Positions 11,231 through 23,100 of a stretch of DNA of 64,000 nucleotides are shown here, one piece after another. The stretch is taken from positions 1,178,001-1,242,000 of the forward strand of contig BCIX01000002.1 in NCBI GenBank assembly GCA_001600095.1, given 5' to 3'. Below the pieces are notes generated by a model that saw nothing but the letters and a program-made list of their open reading frames with translations, ran no database searches and was not told the DNA's origin. Positions within the stretch are counted from its first letter, which is position 1. Each line of letters starts with the position of its first letter. The position numbers and the translations under genes are program-made. This DNA is from Bullera alba. Taxonomy: Eukaryota; Basidiomycota; Tremellomycetes; Tremellales; Bulleraceae.

Positions 11231-14200
11231 ATGGCAGATATCACACAGATTACGAGCTACACTGGGCGATACTCTGGTCTGCTCAACAACTTTTACGTGA
11301 CGATCGCCATTGCCGGTGTCTGCCTGATTGGCTATGAGATCGAGGTCCATATCCCACGTCGGAGAGGTCGTGATGGCACGTTCAAGCGTATTCACGTCCG
11401 AATAGGTCTCGCTGCTAAGAGAGCCTGGAGTCGGTGGACGAAAGGACGAATAAAACAAAAGCAGCGTGGAAATCATATCGATCTGAAAGCGCTAGTCGGG
11501 GAGAATGGCGGAGCGGCGCAGGTGTCAGCGGAGGAGAGAGCACGGAGGAGGCTAGGATCAAGAGAAAGCTGGGAATTCGGATAGTGAGTGATTCATGTCT
11601 GGCTATAATTGACTTGACCCAGTATGCATCAGCCCAAGGCCTGGAGATTGTGAGTCAGCGCTGTAGTGCTGGCTGTATATTGATCACAACGTCGTAGAGA
11701 TCCGTCACCTCCTGTCTCGTAAGCCAAACTTTTCCCCTAAGAACCGAGTCATCGCTTAACGGCTGTTACAGCCGCTGGCCGCTAGCATGGGTTGTATCGT
11801 CCTTGAAGGTCCGAGAGAGGGACATGCCGGAAACATGCGGCCTGGACTTGACCCTTCACGCAAGATTTCTTCGCGGCTGTTGTGAGTTGGCCGATGCACG
11901 TCACGAAGCGATTGCCCTTCTTACTTGGCTTTAGTCTTTTACTCCTGCCTCCAAGCGATCATCGTCTTGCCGTGAGTTCTACATGTCGCCGGAAGCTGAA
12001 CTTCCCCTAGTATCCTCATGCCCCTACACATCTTTTACTCGCCGGATAACATTTCCTCCACTTCAATGACGAGAGCTTCCGTCTCGTCACTCGTCCAGTC
12101 CTCTGGCCAGCGGTGGCTCTGGGTTCACGCGGTGCTTGTCTGGTGGATGACTTTAACATGGCTGGCAACAGCTCTCTGGATTATATGGGGAGGGTTGGCC
12201 TATCGTAAAAGGGAGGTTCGCCGATTGGCGGAGAGAACGAGACAGTCGAGAGAGAAGCTACGTGAGCAGCAGGGCGGAGAAGTTGGAGCGGGGCCTGCCG
12301 GTCAGAGCGAGGCTTGGTCTGTGGGAGATGAATGCGAGGGTATCAAGAGATTTAGGACGGTCATGATCACAAATGTTCCGCCTGATAGTGAGTGCGGAGC
12401 TCGGACAACCAGATTATCCCTGACGCAGCATCAGTGCGCGACGAGGCGACGCTCAGGGACTATTTTGACCACTACATACACCGACATCGCGTGAGATCGG
12501 GGCACGTAACTCAGCAGATCAATGCTCCCAACGCTCCACCCGAGGGCAAGGAGGATACGGCGCTACAGCGTATAGCCTTCAGCCCCAAGCGGCTACTGAG
12601 AACGAAAGCGGCCAAGGCCAACAACATCGAGGATCGCGAGGAGGAAATCGTCAAATCGGTCGGACAAAGTACTATGGAGGAGTGTGATGACTTTGAGAGC
12701 GAGGTGGATGAGGTGATCCTGGTCCGAAAGTTGGGTAGGCTGGTGAACCTGAGAGATCGCCGGAACGCGGTCCTTCGCCAGCTTGAAGTGGTGAGTGGTT
12801 CTCCGCAGATCTTGCTAATGCCCCTCAGGCGCATGTCAAGCTAGCGCAACGCGTCCTAGAAGCCGTGGCCAAATACAAGGAGAAACACCCAGACAAGGAC
12901 GGTGCCAGGATCGTGATACACCCAGTTCATGACCTAGAAAAGGGAGTGTTGGGGTTCAACGCTTCCAGGGATGAGGCTCTGCCACCACATTTGAGCAAAG
13001 AAGAGAGGATGGACCGCTTGGTATCGGCGTTGGGGACTTTTGTTGGAGATGAGCCGGATCAACTAGGCAAAGGCGAGGAGACCGTTTGGGACGTGAGTGA
13101 TACTTCGCGAGGAATAGTCTGACAACTACAGGTCCTGCATGCCTTGCCTCGAGAACTGCTCGATCCATATCAATCCCTCACACATCTCACATCATTGTTT
13201 CGAGATCAGAATGCGCCACTGATCGACTATCTCTCCACGAAACTCTCGTATCTGACCCTGCTGCTCGACGAAGCGAGGTCAAGACCGCTCTCCTCGTTCG
13301 ACGCTTCTTCCACCGCCTTTGTCACGTTTCGAGATGCTCGGACCTGTCGGCTGGCTCTAAAGATTCTGGATTCGCATCCGAAGCGGTCTTTAGCTTGTCA
13401 TACTACCCCTGCCCCAGACTGGACCAACCTTCTTTGGGCTCGACTAGGAAAGAGTGTCTACCGGAGCGAGTTTGTCAGGGGATGGGCGGTATACTTTGGC
13501 GTATGGGCTTTCACTCTCGTTTGGGTGAGCTATTTTCCCGATCTCGACTAATAATCATCCTCACTGATGCTCTCTAGATCTTCCCCGTCTCATTTCTCTG
13601 CGCCTTGTCTTCTCTGGACAATCTCGCCGCCTTTCTTCCTGCTCTGGCCGACTACCTTCAACGTAATCCTAACACAGCACGATTCGTTACCTCATTGGTG
13701 CCAGTCATTCTCGTGGCTGGTCTTACAATAGCCATCTGCCCGATCCTGCTTCTGATTGCCAACCGGGCGGAAACGATTGTAACGAGGTTGGGTATACATA
13801 ATTCCGTCTTGGAGCGGTTCTGGAACTTCCGTGAGTGTTGCACCAGTCCACTGGTCATCCTTCTGACTTTGCCTCAGTCATGGTGAACGGTGTCGTGTTC
13901 TTTGCCGTAAGTCTACCTGTCTCGTGATTGAAAGATTGGCTGACCATTCGAGCAGATTGGCCAAGCGGCGATTCAGTCATACCTCAACGCATTTCGGAAC
14001 CGAAACTTTGACCCTCTACCCGTGGTGGCATCGGCATTTGTGAGGCAGCTGGTTATCCCGGAGGCCATGCGGATCTCAGCTAATCATACTTAGCCCTCCG
14101 CCGCTCCCTATTTCGCTTCATACGTTTTGCTGCAGACGGCCATTCAGCCGTGCTTCGAGCTGTTCAGGTTTGGTGTGAGTAATGGCTGCCATAGGTATAT

Positions 14201-17042
14201 CAAACTGACTTTTGTAGCTCGCCCACATCGTGTACGTCTTCGGAACTCGAGTCTCAACAATCCCTCGACAGCGAAACTCGCGGACGGAATAGTGGGTCCT
14301 CAGCCATTTGAGTATCGGACTTTTGTTGACACTAGATGCAGCCCGACATTCAGTCACTTCAGTCAATTGCCATATCAGCGTGAGTGCTCGATAGTCGAAG
14401 TCATGTGGCACTGCTGACAGTTGTAGTGCTCGCCGGAGCTATCATGCACTTGTTCATGATCCTCAAGTGAGAGAAGTCTCAGAATCCCTTCCGAGGCCTA
14501 TGCTAATCAGTTTCAGTCCGCTGGTCATCCCGTTCTGTCTCATCTACTACGCCACTTGCTATCGTGAGTGATACTGTACGGTGTAATGCTGACTGGTATC
14601 AGTCGTGTGGAAGCGACAATTCACGTACGTCTACGGGAGATTATACGAGAACAATGGTCGGAGGTCCAGTGTGAGAATCTTGAGGTACAGTCTCGACGCT
14701 GTGGCCTGTAAGTCGGCATCAGTCAGGAATCATGGGTGTTTTGACTGACTTGGGGCTCAGTGGCACAGTTCGTCCTGTTTGCCTTCTTCATATTGAGTGA
14801 GTTTATCAACTTGGCATATAGCTGACGGGGTCAGATAAGGCAAAAGGACATGCCATCTCCACTGGCATCCTCTTCTTCCTAACGCTATTCGCTAAACTCA
14901 TGTAAGTGGACTCCTACGGTACGAATGCCTTGGCTGACGTAACACAGCATCACTCGAGCTATCAAAAGGCGTCACGACAAGTGAGTAAGGGCCGTCAGAA
15001 TGTTGCTGACAATACGCAGCTTGGACATCGAAGAATCCGACATTCTGTGCCCACCGGTCTTAAGGGAACAGGATAGCACCAATGCGGGACAAGGCGAGGA
15101 TACACTGGACGACTGGGTTTCAGTGGACTATCCCAACCACAGCCGCGCCGGCTCGACCAAGTCGGGACGCTTCTCAACATTCAAGCACGATATCTCGACT
15201 TGGGTCGGGAAATGGGGATATGCGAGTCACGGAACACCTGCCGGTCACCGCAAACCGATCCCATTCGAACACGTCCTATTCGCTACCTTGGACTCGAAGA
15301 TCTCCTTTGACGACGACAAGCAGTCCACTGTCCCGCCTCTACGGGCCACGATACCCGACACTGACGCAGAAATGGTACATAAGCCAGATCATCCCATCAT
15401 ACACGAGCCTGCGCCCAAGATTGTCGTTCCGCATCACGCTATCAGGGCATGGGAGGACATTCCTCCTTATCAGCGTTCTAGGGGGTATCACGACCAACCG
15501 GCATACACCGATGACTATGACGACTTTCTCTGGCTGCCACGGGATCCACTTTCCACCCTCGACCTGGACGATACTGTGGAAATGCGCCTGGCTTTGACGA
15601 CTTCCGCCGGTGGAGCGGGAACGATAGGTGATTGGCCTCCAATCGAATTCGTGGATCACCCGGAAGAAGAGGTCGCCGTTCAGGAGGAGGCCTGGCAGGA
15701 AGTTATGATCAAACGTCGCTCGCATTCACCAGAAACTCCCGATAGACCATCCAGGACCATGTCTCCATCGTCGGAGAAGCGGCTGATCGAGCCAATCGAG
15801 CTGTCGCCTTTCATCGGCAGCGAAGTCGACCATGGACCCGGAAGCGGTCTTATACGAAGAGGAACGAGACGTGTTGGCGAAGGATTGACATCGCTCTTCC
15901 GTCGACCACGCTCCGATACGCACCATACAGACGATTCCGATTTCGGGATATCCATGCGAACACTCTCCAGCTCGTCAGCTTCGCGTGAAGATCGTGCGTC
16001 GTTGCCGAGCGCATTCACCACGAGAGCAGAAGGTCTAGGCATTGCTACTTCGGATGGCGATATTCTCGCTCGACCGCCAATGACGGCTCCACTGGTGGGA
16101 TCGAGCAGAATCTCAATCACAAGACCAAAAGCAACGCACGGTGGCTCCTTCTCATCCGCCAGGTTGACCTCCAGCAGCGATAGCGGTTCGCCATTCTTGC
16201 TACCGGTCCGAACATCGACGCCTCGTCTGATGCAGACAGAGGAACTCGTTGGCAACGATCAAATCGAAAGACTGGACCTGGCATCACCTGCCTCGACGGT
16301 TGTCAGTGGAGAGCCAGGCGCGGCCAGCCGTCCGGTCGATGCATCGACTCTGCAACGGGAGAGGTCTTCTCAATTGACCATTCAGCTGGGCAGATCGCCT
16401 TCTGGACGTCGACCAATGGGGCTTCCCGCTTCGGTGCGTTTACGATCCGGATCCCGCACATCGACAACCCTATCTTTCGCCGAGGATCCACATCCACCTC
16501 GATCGCCCAGACTGGCTGTGGATCCGAAATCACCCACTCGATCCGCAACATCTATCATGGCTCGATCGAGGTCAATGCGAGCCGGACGTGATCGCTCATT
16601 CTCGCTACTGAATGCTCAGCAGCAAGCGTTGATGAGTGAAGTCATGAAGGAAGAGCAGATTGCGGCTGCCGAAGACCGCAAGGAGGAGAGGGTAGAACGG
16701 ATGAAGGACGAGGAGGCTTTGATGCGAGAGCGAGGACAAGGACTCAGCAGTGCCAGCACGCGGAGATTGTCCACTAGGACGAAAGCCGACTCGGATGGCG
16801 CTAGCGATGTTGTTTCAGGACCACCTACGCTCTCGAGAGGTGTCAGCAAGATGAGCACCGCGTCAAGGGGACTAAGTATACGCGGCAAATTTGAGCGAAG
16901 CGGCAGCTCAAATACGACTGCTACGATACAGACAACGGCCACAGGCTCGGGCCCTGCTCCCCCGCCGACAGTCCAGGTGGAGGGACCCATCGAGGACCTA
17001 ACGCCAAAAGCCTTGGCAACACTGCCCAACACGGACGTCTAG
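11231..17042 (+). CDS. CSC1/OSCA/TMEM63-type (DUF221) ion channel with long C-terminal tail
   Basis: Membrane protein of the CSC1/OSCA family, which forms calcium-permeable channels gated by osmotic or mechanical stress. The N-terminal TM helix (LLNNFYVTIAIAGVCLIGYE) is followed by the family block RWPLAWVVSSLKVRERDM and the next TM segments (CLQAIIVLPILMPLHIF, LWVHAVLVWWMTLTWLATAL). The cytosolic RNA-fold domain starts RTVMITNVPPD and includes STAFVTFRDARTCRLALKIL. The pore region has many TM helices, including LNPLVIPFCLIYYATCYLVW and FVLFAFFILNKAKGHAIS. A roughly 670-residue Ser/Arg/Pro-rich tail, with a charged helix near MSEVMKEEQIAAAEDRKEE, comes from one uninterrupted exon (about 15020-17042). 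The membrane part is split by many introns and includes 27- and 21-base exons. TAG stop at 17040-17042. Confidence 0.92.
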
Positions 17043-17231
17043 AGATTTCAGGTATACACATACGCTTGTAAGGGTTAGAACTGTATCTTATAATGCATGT
17101 ACAATCAAATCCTCCTGCCTCGTCCTGTTTTCTGCGAGCATGATGTTATACGGAATCCAAGTCCTGCTCGGACACCACCGAGACTTTTCTTTTCGACCCC
17201 GAGTCTTTGTCCAAATTGTGCGTTCCCTCCA

Positions 17232-19881
17232 TCACACTACTTTCCTGATAGCTCCGTTACTGACTGTAGTCCATCCGCCGCCAAGTGACTTCTGCTTTCT
17301 TGCCCTTTGACGTGCTTGACCCACCGCACAGGTAGTGTCTGGTCCATCATCCTTGGGCTGTACCTTCGATCGGGAGAGCTCGAGGGCTTTAGCAGCAGCT
17401 GCCTGAGCGGAGCCAGGGACAAGTCTATCCACCGGAGGGCTTTGAAGTTGTGGTGGACTGAGTAAACCCCTGGTTGGTGTAGTCTGAGGTGGAGGCAGAG
17501 ATCGTCTTCGATCCGGGGTGATTTTGATAGCCCCCGTCTGTGGTGGTCCTGATATACCCAATCCAGACTGCCACAACGATATATCAGGCAGCTTGGACGG
17601 GGTCTCAGACTCCCTCCTGGAGCAGCCTGGAGTGGAGACTGGGCTGATTGGAGAAATGGGCAGGGTGATCTGAGTCGAAGAGGAAGCCCGAGTAGTTTTC
17701 TTGGATAATGAAGGAAAGTCGCTGTTGAGAATAGGAGTGACTGGAGAAGGCACCTCCAAGACCCGTACACCAGTCACGTCGTCATCCTCGTATGCGATCA
17801 TTGGACGTGAGATCTGGGATTCTGTCCAGATTGGCAGTGTTGAGATCGCAGAATGGACGAAAGCGACTTTTGTCATGGTCGACTTTTTGGAAAATCGCCA
17901 TTCGCCTTTGCCTCCCCGGCCGATCCAACGAAGAGATACCAATCGAGGCAATTTTTTGCCGAATCGCCGTAGGTCCTTGATGTCGGGAAGACAAGGATCG
18001 CCTTGGGCGAGTCTTGTCGCGATCTGGGCAGGCAGGTCAGGTATTCCCTCGGTCGATATTGGTTGGACCGGTGTCACATTGACGTTGTATTCTGGAAAGC
18101 TGGTGATTTCCAATCGTTCCAGCTGGGTGAGATTGGCGAACGGGGCGGATGTTGCGGTCTACAGGTCGAGTGTCAGTGTCTTTGAGGGAGTAGCGAGTCC
18201 TCTCTTACCAGCTTGATGAAGGGCATCGCGATACCCAATTGAAGAACACTGACTTGAGGTAGCGCGAGAAGAAGGGCGGGAAGGTCTTCGGGTCCGATGA
18301 GCCACCAATCAAGGCATAAAGTTTTCAAGCGGCGCCCGTGCTCGACGATAGCATCGAGAAGCTCCGGTGAGATACGCTGTGCTTCACGATAAGGGCTAAT
18401 TGTTGGCAAAGCGCCAGCAGGACCAGGAAAAGGGGCCGTGTGAATGGGATGGACCAGTCGTCGTATCGAAAACTCGGTCAATTGGTGGAACGGCGCGTGA
18501 TGGATCGAGTGTAGATGGTGCATAGCCCAGCTGCATGGTGAGCGATGTCAGATACATGTCCTACTCACGTATGGTGACTTCCGCTCTCCGAAGCAAGAAC
18601 TCGGATTGTCCGCAGGGTTGGAAGCCAAAAGGTGATCAATTCCCATGTATTCTTCTCAAGCCGGCCTATATGGTCAATTCACTTCACCCTTGGTCACACA
18701 CCTTCGATATCGTCAAGTGTCAACGAAACCAGGCATGTACAGCCCTCCACAATCTCCCTCAGGTGGCTACCCAGTAGCTTCGTCCCACTGGTACCGAGGG
18801 TGAGGTGTTCAAGACGACCCAAGCAGCCGTACCGACTGATGGCGGAGGTAAGGCTTCCATCGAGAAATTGGGTCGATAATGCCAAGGTGTGCAGAAGTGA
18901 AGGAAATGCCGACAAGAGCTCAAAGTACGAAGCCAACGATCTCGCCTAGGGTGGAGTGAGCCACTGCACCATAGACCTGGACTCACTCCAGGCTGCGACA
19001 AATTTCTCAGCTCGAGCACCTCTAGCCGATCCCAGGCCGGGCCCAGAGTCCATCCTCCTTGACCAATGAGCACGCGATTGCGATCATCTTCGAGACGCGG
19101 CCCATCAGCCGGCTCCGGAGAGAGTGGACGATGGCTAGGAAGGGATACCAGCTGCAATGACGGGGTGATGCGAGGGAAACCTGGCGTACCAGTGTGATCG
19201 ACTGAGAGTGCAGGTTTTGGAGAGGAAATGACAAGCTGCCGGACGTTGGCTAGGGCGGAGATCGCCTAATGGATGTATCAGCTTGTCCACCAGATAGGAC
19301 TTACAGTCCACAGCTGAGGGCTTAAGCCGTAGGCTGTCCGCCACTCGATGCTGACGATGTGCGAACACTGAGAAATGAGTCTGATGGCCTGTTGCCAGGC
19401 AAGGAGTCTGCTAGTGTCGATGTCGGCCAGAGCGGCATCGGCCAGAGTATCTTCATGCAAGGCCTGCTTGAATGTCAGGTGACGGACGAATTGGCCCAGG
19501 TAAGGGGACCTAAGGCCGTCGTCAGTATTGGGTTTCGAATGAAGCGGGTCGGCAAGGAGGATAAGTTTTACCTCTGAATTTCCTTGATGACGATGTTGCT
19601 TGATGTTGGCGAGGTAGGGTTGGTGGGTAGAGGCAACGCGATGTTCAACCGGTAATACTTGGCCTTCAGTGCTTCTCCTCTCAGAGAGCTGTTTCCCGCT
19701 GATAGAAGAGGAGTCAATGATGTAGGGTCCAGACGCTCCAGACATGGCAGGAGGACTAGACCAATCAGTATCAGCCAGATCGACTGCCTCTCAAGCTGTC
19801 ACCTCCTCACGTACCTTTGAAGAGAGTTGATCGATACATCTTGTCTCTCCCATTTGCCGCGCCCTCTGTCTTAACCATCAT
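17232..19881 (-). CDS. F-box/leucine-rich-repeat-like protein
   Basis: Predicted protein starting at a double ATG (19881, MMVKTEGAANGRDKMYRSTL). After a 50-60-base intron it continues LLPCLERLDPTSLTPLLSAG, which is F-box-like. Irregular leucine-rich repeats follow, such as FVRHLTFKQA, WDRLEVLELRNLSQPGV, LHTLALSTQFLDGSL, GRLEHLTLGTSG, TCLVSLTLDD and GRRLKTLCLDWWLIG. The C-terminal 200 residues are disordered and Pro/Ser/Thr-rich (TPTRGLLSPPQLQSPPVD) and end IRKVV. F-box/LRR proteins recruit substrates to SCF ubiquitin ligases; this role is an inference because the F-box match is weak and by eye. Five or more short introns. The gene is transcribed in the same direction as the downstream-numbered histidine kinase gene, 285 bases away. 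Confidence 0.6.
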
Positions 19882-20166
19882 GCACCTCTGCTTTGATCTG
19901 TAAGGAGTGACTCATCCATAAGACCCAGAAGGTGAATACTCGATTGACAAGGATTGTCGAGGAAGGTCGAGTCGTGTGGGCTGTGTGTGTTGATGTGATC
20001 AGGCACCAGACTTGAAACACCGCTAGGGGGTCAGTGCCTCCTGTGTTGCACAACCCGTCCTCGAGCTTGAAGCTTGAAGCATGATTACATCCTTACAACC
20101 TTACATCCAGAATCCATCCCAAGTGCCCTCCTATTCACACAGAGAGAGCCAACCCGGAAAAGTGTA

Positions 20167-23100
20167 TCATTTGTGCTGGGTGATCTGCTTGTCTTGCCTA
20201 TACTTGTACACCGAATCTAGTATCCTTCCGAGTCGGGGTATATCCAACGGCTTGCTCATGTAATCGAAAAACTCTGCCTCTTCACAGGCTTGCTGTGTGC
20301 CCTGGAGATAGTTGTCAGTGATCCGCCTCGCAAGAGAAGCTGATGATCGATCCGAGGACTCACATGATCGGCATTGGCGGTCAAGGCCACTACGCACGGT
20401 TCCCCAGCCAGAGGCGATTCTCGCAATCGCTTCTGCGCCGTAAACCCATCCATCACTGGCATCTGAAGATCCAGCAGGATGAGATCGTACTGCTTTGCCT
20501 CGGCAGCATCGACGGCTTGTTGGCCATCACCAGCTGAGGTGACGTTTTTGTAACCAAACATCTCAAGGATTCGCTTGCCCACGGTCACGTTGACCGTGTT
20601 GTCGTCCACCAACAGGATCTCCAGTGGACTCTCGGTGCCCATTTGCCTGTTGATCTTCTTCTTCCCTGAGCCGCCGGTCTCTTGGTGGAAGGCAGGTCGC
20701 TGACCGTCGTGGGCGGGCATGAGCGCTCGGCAGACTGACGAAAACTTGATGGGTCGCGATATGATAGAACCCCTCTGCGAAATGTCTCAGCAAAGTGACA
20801 TGCAGCTCACAAATAGATTACTCACTGCTATGTTGTATTCCTTGGTAGCCATGGTAAGGTCGATGCTTCGGACAAGGTATACAAACTATCGCGCATCAGC
20901 AACGGCTTCTCAAAGCGGAGACGTACGTTGGCCCGGGGCTGCAATTGTTGCATTCGCTTGACCATTTGAGGAGGCGCCATGTCGGTCGCGAGCATCACAA
21001 AGTCGAATTGCTTGTCGTCGTTCAAACCGTCCGGGTGACCCTTGACCAAAGAGTCCTCTGGGTCATCGGTGAAGCGGACGGGCTGGCAATTCAACGCTTG
21101 CAGACTGCGGAACGTAAGCCAATGTCAAGGATGATTGACGTACTTTTCCTGCAGCATGCTCCACCATGGCCCCGTTTCACAAATGATAAAGCAGGATCTG
21201 ATGAGTCAGCACACTGTCGCGCGGAGCTGTCTTACCTTGGCTTGTCAAATTTGCGAAAGTCGTATTTGTATTGTGGGTCTTTTTCGGCAACAAAGCTAAA
21301 GGTGAATTTACTGCCTTGGCCGTAGGAAGACGTCGCGTTGCAGTCTCCTCCGAGTAGCTTGGCCAAGTCCTTGGAGATGATCAATCCCAAGCCACTACCA
21401 CCAAAGCTCCGTGTGATGCTCTCGTCTATCTGAGAGAAGCTACGGAACAGCTTGTCCATTTCTGTCTGTTAGCATAGCACATAGGCTTGCAACTCACTTT
21501 GCGCAGGGATACCAATGCCCGTATCCTCGACGTCAACGGTCACCTCGTACTTGCCGCCATCTACGATCCGCCATCTCCACTTGGCGGTCACACGACCGTC
21601 CTGGGTGAACTTGACAGCATTGCTGAGCAGGTTGAGCAGGATTTGCTTGATACGGAACGGATCTCCAATTAGACCAGGAGGATCGGATTTGAAAGAGCTG
21701 ATCAGACAAATCTCTAGGTTCTTCTTCTGAGCAACCGCTGCAATTGAGTCGAGGGCTCCCTCTACGACGTCTCGCAGAGAGAAGGGAATCTGCTCAATTG
21801 TCACCGACCCCGACTCTAGACGGGAATGATCGAGGATGTTGTTGATGAGCCCCAAAAGGTCCTCCCCGGACGACGAGATGGTGCGAAGGTGTTCTCGTTG
21901 TACCTCTGTAAGTCCAGAGCTGGCTTCGAGCACAGCGGCGAGGCCCTAGAATGTAAGCACCGTCACAGTGGCTAGGACTCACGAGAATGGCCGATAAGGG
22001 AGATCTCAGCTCGTGACTGCACTGGCTCAGGAATTGTGTCTTTGCAGCAAGAGCATTTGTGAGCTCCTTGGTCCGCTCATCCACCTCGAGCTTTAGGCGT
22101 TTGGTGAAAGACACATTGGTGGTGACAATGACGGCGAATGTAGCCAAGGTGGCTACAACTTCCTTTGCGTGGATCCATTGCGTTTCTGTCGTTGCCTCTG
22201 ATCTGGTCGACAAAAGTACCACTCCGCTCTGTACACCTTGCGTGGTAATTGGCAGACAGATGATGCTCCGAGGCAGCCTCCCCTTGAAGAATGGGTCCGA
22301 GCGGAAGCGCGATGATGCAGACAAGGATGTAATTGTCTAAAGTTAGCTCACATTGTCGATTGACCACTCACTTTGCCGGTTCTCGCGGTATGCAGCATTA
22401 AAGTGGTCGGACAAACGTCTCGGGTCACATCGTCGGTGATGGACAGATCGTAAGCAAGGATCCTGTTGAAATCACCAGCGGCCCGCAGCCTGACGTTTTC
22501 GCTGTCGGTGTCGTCGCAAAGAGCTATAGCTGCGTACTCGGCCCGGAGGAACTGGCACAGAATACGCAGGAGGGTGCACAACAAGATGGAAGGGTCTTGC
22601 TCGGAGGCGAGAGCCAGTGATGACCGCATGAGGCTAAAGTTAGCCAAGTACAACAATTAGGACTCACGTAAGTGCATCAAGTCTGTCGTCTCCCTCGACC
22701 AATTGACTGGTCTTTCCGCCGGCAGATGAGTCGCCAGTGATGTCGCTAAAGGTCGTCTCGTTGCCAGTTGAAACAGAAGAGCGTCGTAGGGGCGGAGGCT
22801 GGGTGCGAACGCCCAATCCGAGGATGAGGGTAGGTAGGTAATTCGATGGACTAGGAGTAGGAACCATCTCCGGGTGTCGGCTTCCCAGCATCTCTCGGAT
22901 CCCATCCATTCGGCAAGCATCAAATGCGACAAAGGCAGTACGGACAAAGCCCGTCGCTAGACGCTGACTTTTGGTCGTGGACAGAATTGACTGAGCTGTC
23001 ATGTAACTGAGAAGGCCTGGACGTAAGCAGGGTTATGTTCGATTGACCTACCTGCTAGAGACGATTGGTTGTTGTCAAGCAGATAGTCGATGACGGCCTC

